NCBI RefSeq assembly: GCF_016638705.1
Contig: NZ_CP067341.1
Span: forward strand, 995,501-1,059,500
Direction: 5' to 3'
Source of the DNA: Lysinibacillus agricola
GTDB taxonomy: Bacteria; Bacillota; Bacilli; Bacillales_A; Planococcaceae
DNA length: 64,000 nt
Shown here: positions 61,598 through 64,000 of the stretch, piece by piece
How positions within the stretch are numbered: the stretch's first letter is position 1
How the letters are laid out: every line of letters begins with the position of its first letter
Translations under genes and position numbers: made by a program
The notes under the pieces: generated by a model
Told to the model about the DNA's origin: nothing
The model's input: the letters and a program-made list of their open reading frames with translations, nothing else
The model's database searches: none

Positions 61598-62782
61598 ATG
61601 ATTCAAACAAAAACAATCTATACGGTTCATTCGCCAGGAACGATCGTTTATGGACGAGATTCTTTTGAAGAAGTAGGTGTCCATGCAAAAAAATTGGGGA
61701 CTAAGGCTCTTATCATTAGTGATCCGATCATGGATAGTTTAGGCTTTGTTAATCAATGTAGCACTTTATTAAGAGCTAGTGGTTTGGAAGCGGTTTCATA
61801 TTTAGGCGTAACAACGGAACCCGTGGATACTTATGTAGCAGAGGGACTTCATATTTTACAATCTGAGGGTTGCGATATTATTATTTCTGTCGGTGGCGGG
61901 AGCTGTATCGATACAGGAAAAGCAATTGCAGTAGTTGCAACGAATGGTGGCTATATTGGCGATTATATGAAAATGGCAAAAATAGCTGAGCAAGTACCGA
62001 TCCCACATATTGCAATACCGACAACAGCAGGAACTGGCTCAGAAGCAACGGATGCAACCGTCATTACTAACACGAAGAATGAAGTGAAAATGATGATTAA
62101 GCAGCCTGCATTTATGCCAAACATAGCAATCATTGATCCAATTTTAACGGTTACATCTCCACCCGCCATTACTGCGGCAACCGGTATTGACGCATTAAGT
62201 CACGCTATTGAGAGCTATTTATCACGTTTGGCACATCCTTATTCGAATGTACTTGCATTATCAGCAATGGAGTTAATCGTCAATAATATTTTAAAAGTTT
62301 ATGAACAAGGTAATGATATTGACGCTCGTGAGGCCATGTCAATAGGCTCAATGCAAGCAGGTCTTTCATTTTCCAATGCTTCTGTTGCTTTAGTACATGG
62401 TATGTCTCGTCCAATAGGAGCGCTCTTCCATGTACCACATGGTATTTCAAATGCCATGCTCTTGCCAGCAGTATTAGAATTTTCAAAGGATGCTTGTGTC
62501 GATCGACTGGCGGATTTAGGTAAATTTTTCAATAAAGATAATGAGCTGCTATCTCAAGAAGAGCTTGCCGATTTAGCTATTGTTTCAATTAAGAAAATGT
62601 GCAAGAAGATGGATATAGGGAATTTGAAACAATTGGGAATTGATGAACAAGCCTTTTACGCAGCTATTCCAAAAATGGCAGCTGATGCAATTGCCAGCGG
62701 TAGCCCTGGAAATAATCCTAAGGTACCAACACAGGAAGAGTTAATGGAACTTTATAAAATTGCTTATCATTATGAGTTTTAG
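61598..62782 (+). CDS. Iron-containing alcohol dehydrogenase
   Basis: 394-aa Fe-ADH family enzyme. GGGSCIDTGKAIAV and the TTAGTGSEATDATVI cofactor region are clear, and the metal ligands Asp and His appear in AATGIDALSHAIESYL and further His residues in VHGMSRPIGALFHVPHGISNAM. ATG 61598 lies 7 nt after AGGAGGATT; an upstream extension overlaps bdhA. The family includes 4-hydroxybutyrate and 1,3-propanediol dehydrogenases; the substrate is likely a hydroxyacid or alcohol fed by the operon. Confidence 0.9.
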   Translation: MIQTKTIYTVHSPGTIVYGRDSFEEVGVHAKKLGTKALIISDPIMDSLGFVNQCSTLLRASGLEAVSYLGVTTEPVDTYVAEGLHILQSEGCDIIISVGGGSCIDTGKAIAVVATNGGYIGDYMKMAKIAEQVPIPHIAIPTTAGTGSEATDATVITNTKNEVKMMIKQPAFMPNIAIIDPILTVTSPPAITAATGIDALSHAIESYLSRLAHPYSNVLALSAMELIVNNILKVYEQGNDIDAREAMSIGSMQAGLSFSNASVALVHGMSRPIGALFHVPHGISNAMLLPAVLEFSKDACVDRLADLGKFFNKDNELLSQEELADLAIVSIKKMCKKMDIGNLKQLGIDEQAFYAAIPKMAADAIASGSPGNNPKVPTQEELMELYKIAYHYEF

Positions 62783-62897
62783 GAATTCGAGAAGAAACTG
62801 TCTAAAATAGAGTTACCAACCATATGTAATTTGTAAACTATTTTTATTGATTAAATCAATTTATTTGGTTCATCACCAAAAGTTGTGGATGGCGCAA

Positions 62898-63320
62898 AAG
62901 TAGAATACCCGCGGAAGAGAAGCGAATACCCGCGGAAGAGAAGCAAATACCCGCGGAAGAGAAGCGAATACCCGCGGAAGGGAAGCGAATACCCGCGGAA
63001 GGGAAGCGAATACCCGCGGAAGAAGAGCAAATACCCGCGGAAGGGAAGCGAATACCCGCGGAAGAGAAGCGAATACCCGCGGAAGAGAAGCAAATACCCG
63101 CGGAAGAGAAGCGAATACCCGCGGAAGAAGAGCAAATACCCGCGAAAGAGGAGTGAATACCCGCGAAAGAGAAGCAAATACCCGCGAAAGGGAAGTGAAT
63201 ACCTGCGGGCAAAGGAAGAATACCCGCGGAAGAGAAGCGAATACCTGCGCGAAGGAGGATTCCCGCGGAAGAGAAGCAAATACCCGCGGAAGAAGAGCAA
63301 ATACCCGCGCAACAAAAAAA
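62898..63320. repeat. 21-bp tandem array 2, about 20 units
   Basis: Units ACCCGCGGAAGAGAAGCGAAT with AAGAAGAGCAAAT and GGGAAGCGAAT variants; anchors checked at 62907 and 62928. Same ACCCGCGGAAG core, period and orientation as array 1 (18375), but a different tail. Preceded at 62868-62890 by ttcatcaccaaaagttg, a family A end fragment. Repetitive ORFs across it on both strands are not genes. It fills the 62783-63461 gap. Confidence 0.9.
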
Positions 63321-63461
63321 TCCCCTGAATACATAAATAGTTGTCACCTTTCATCCTTTCGCTACTATACATCGTTTTGCAGAATTAATATGACATATAC
63401 GAGAAAATATAGTAAAATTTTAAGTGAATCATCATTCATTTTGTGAAGGGGGAAATCTTAA

Positions 63462-64000
63462 ATGTTGCAGGGGAAAACAATTATTATTACGGGTGGATCA
63501 AGTGGTATGGGGCTTTATATGGCGAAGCAATTCGTTGCTGAAGGGGCAAATGTTGTCATTACAGGTCGTAACGAGGAGCGATTAGCAGAGGCGAAAGCCT
63601 TTATTTTAGAGGCTGGAAAAACGATTGAAACATTTCAAATGGATGTTCGGGTGCCTGAGCATGCAGAGGCAATGCTAGCATTTACTGTTGAAAAGTTTGG
63701 ACAGGTTGATGGGCTTGTAAATAATGCGGCTGGCAATTTTATAGTGCGTGCAGAGGATTTATCACCAAATGGCTGGAAGGCTGTTGTTGATATTGTGTTA
63801 AATGGGACATTCTTCTGTTCTTCAACAGTTGGTAAGTATTGGATTCAAAATAATATTAAAGGATCTATTCTTAATATGGTCGCGACTTACGCTTGGAATG
63901 CCGGGGCTGGTGTTATTCATTCAGCAGCAGCTAAAGCAGGCGTATTATCATTAACTAGAACGTTAGCTGTTGAATGGGGAAAACAATATGGGATTCGAGT
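63462..64000 (+). CDS. fadH: 2,4-dienoyl-CoA reductase-like SDR, 5' part
   Basis: Runs off the window end; 179 residues visible. SDR NAD(P) motif ITGGSSGMG near residue 9, NNAAGNF near residue 87, Ser in MVATYAWNAGAGVIHSAAAKAG with the Lys following. The NNAAGNF and SAAAKAGVL signatures match YkuF/FadH-type 2,4-dienoyl-CoA reductases used in unsaturated fatty-acid oxidation. The ATG follows GAAGGGGGAAATC. The catalytic-Tyr position reads Ser/Ala-rich, as expected in this subfamily, which lacks the usual YxxxK. Confidence 0.85.
   Translation, partial: MLQGKTIIITGGSSGMGLYMAKQFVAEGANVVITGRNEERLAEAKAFILEAGKTIETFQMDVRVPEHAEAMLAFTVEKFGQVDGLVNNAAGNFIVRAEDLSPNGWKAVVDIVLNGTFFCSSTVGKYWIQNNIKGSILNMVATYAWNAGAGVIHSAAAKAGVLSLTRTLAVEWGKQYGIR

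Noticed and set aside
62851..63446. Repetitive ORFs on both strands near the window end
   Set aside because: Same cause as in array 1: 21-bp unit divisible by three, no coding evidence.

Overview
The window comes from a low-GC, spore-forming Gram-positive bacterium of the Bacillaceae/Planococcaceae, most likely Lysinibacillus or a close relative. The evidence is strong AGGAGG ribosome-binding sites with ATG/GTG/TTG starts, a glpD-glpP-glpF-glpK set with GlpP-type leader terminators, a KinA-type PAS histidine kinase, a Spo0E-family phosphatase, sortase B, CheV, a yybP-ykoY manganese riboswitch and lipobox lipoproteins. Intergenic DNA is rich in GC-richer repeats containing 'cgcttcgctttcgc' motifs, a style I associate with Lysinibacillus. 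The genus call is inference. No rRNA, tRNA, CRISPR array or intact transposase was seen.

Layout. 1-2053: tail of a siderophore/heme ABC transporter operon ending in srtB. 2144-2918: a YceI gene with a strong promoter and operator-like repeats. 2970-3793: a repeat block. 3868-6919: a sugar-nucleotide epimerase, then an ArsR regulator and MFS transporter sharing operator-like sites. 7090-8939: a RloA-like ATPase plus RloB-like protein, a candidate anti-phage pair. 9258-14478: the glycerol regulon. 14480-15990: decayed gene fragments and a lipoprotein. 16268-21475: catalase, a 21-bp tandem array, a lipoprotein and a dihydrolipoamide dehydrogenase. 21759-25018: HAD phosphatase, two small ORFs, aldehyde dehydrogenase. 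25447-28910: a MurE ligase and RF3 (prfC). 29212-33369: RND efflux pump plus an extended SDR. 33503-36610: Mn riboswitch-TerC and a Ktr/Trk K+ transporter. 37109-41559: radical SAM protein, sensor kinase, MarR regulator. 41839-46636: lipoprotein, CPBP protease, DUF2187, small ORF, Spo0E, a beta-hydroxyacid dehydrogenase, and divergent DoxX/HxlR. 47026-49612: MFS and CheV. 49754-55543: ppx-ppk-GGDEF/EAL operon. 55856-62782: TetR regulator divergent from a five-gene hydroxyacid/hydroxybutyrate catabolic operon. 63462-end: a 2,4-dienoyl-CoA reductase-like gene running off the window.

Working units. GlpF imports glycerol, GlpK phosphorylates it, GlpD oxidises it, and GlpP probably releases the leader terminators. 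Ppx and PPK make and degrade polyphosphate and are co-transcribed with a c-di-GMP-type protein. The TetR operon combines two hydroxyacid/hydroxybutyrate dehydrogenases, an acylating semialdehyde dehydrogenase, a GntP-family permease and an Fe-alcohol dehydrogenase.

Most unusual points: (1) the Mn riboswitch upstream of terC has a dispersed repeat inside its P4 arm, while P1 and the terminator remain intact; (2) three intergenic arrays keep an exact 21-bp spacing (two helical turns), one conserved only as a short anchor; (3) the yceI and doxX promoters carry the same operator-like sequence at the same place relative to their -10 boxes, pointing to control by the neighbouring HxlR regulator; (4) the RloA/RloB-like pair; (5) families of dispersed repeats, one of which supplies the C-terminal codons of an MFS gene.
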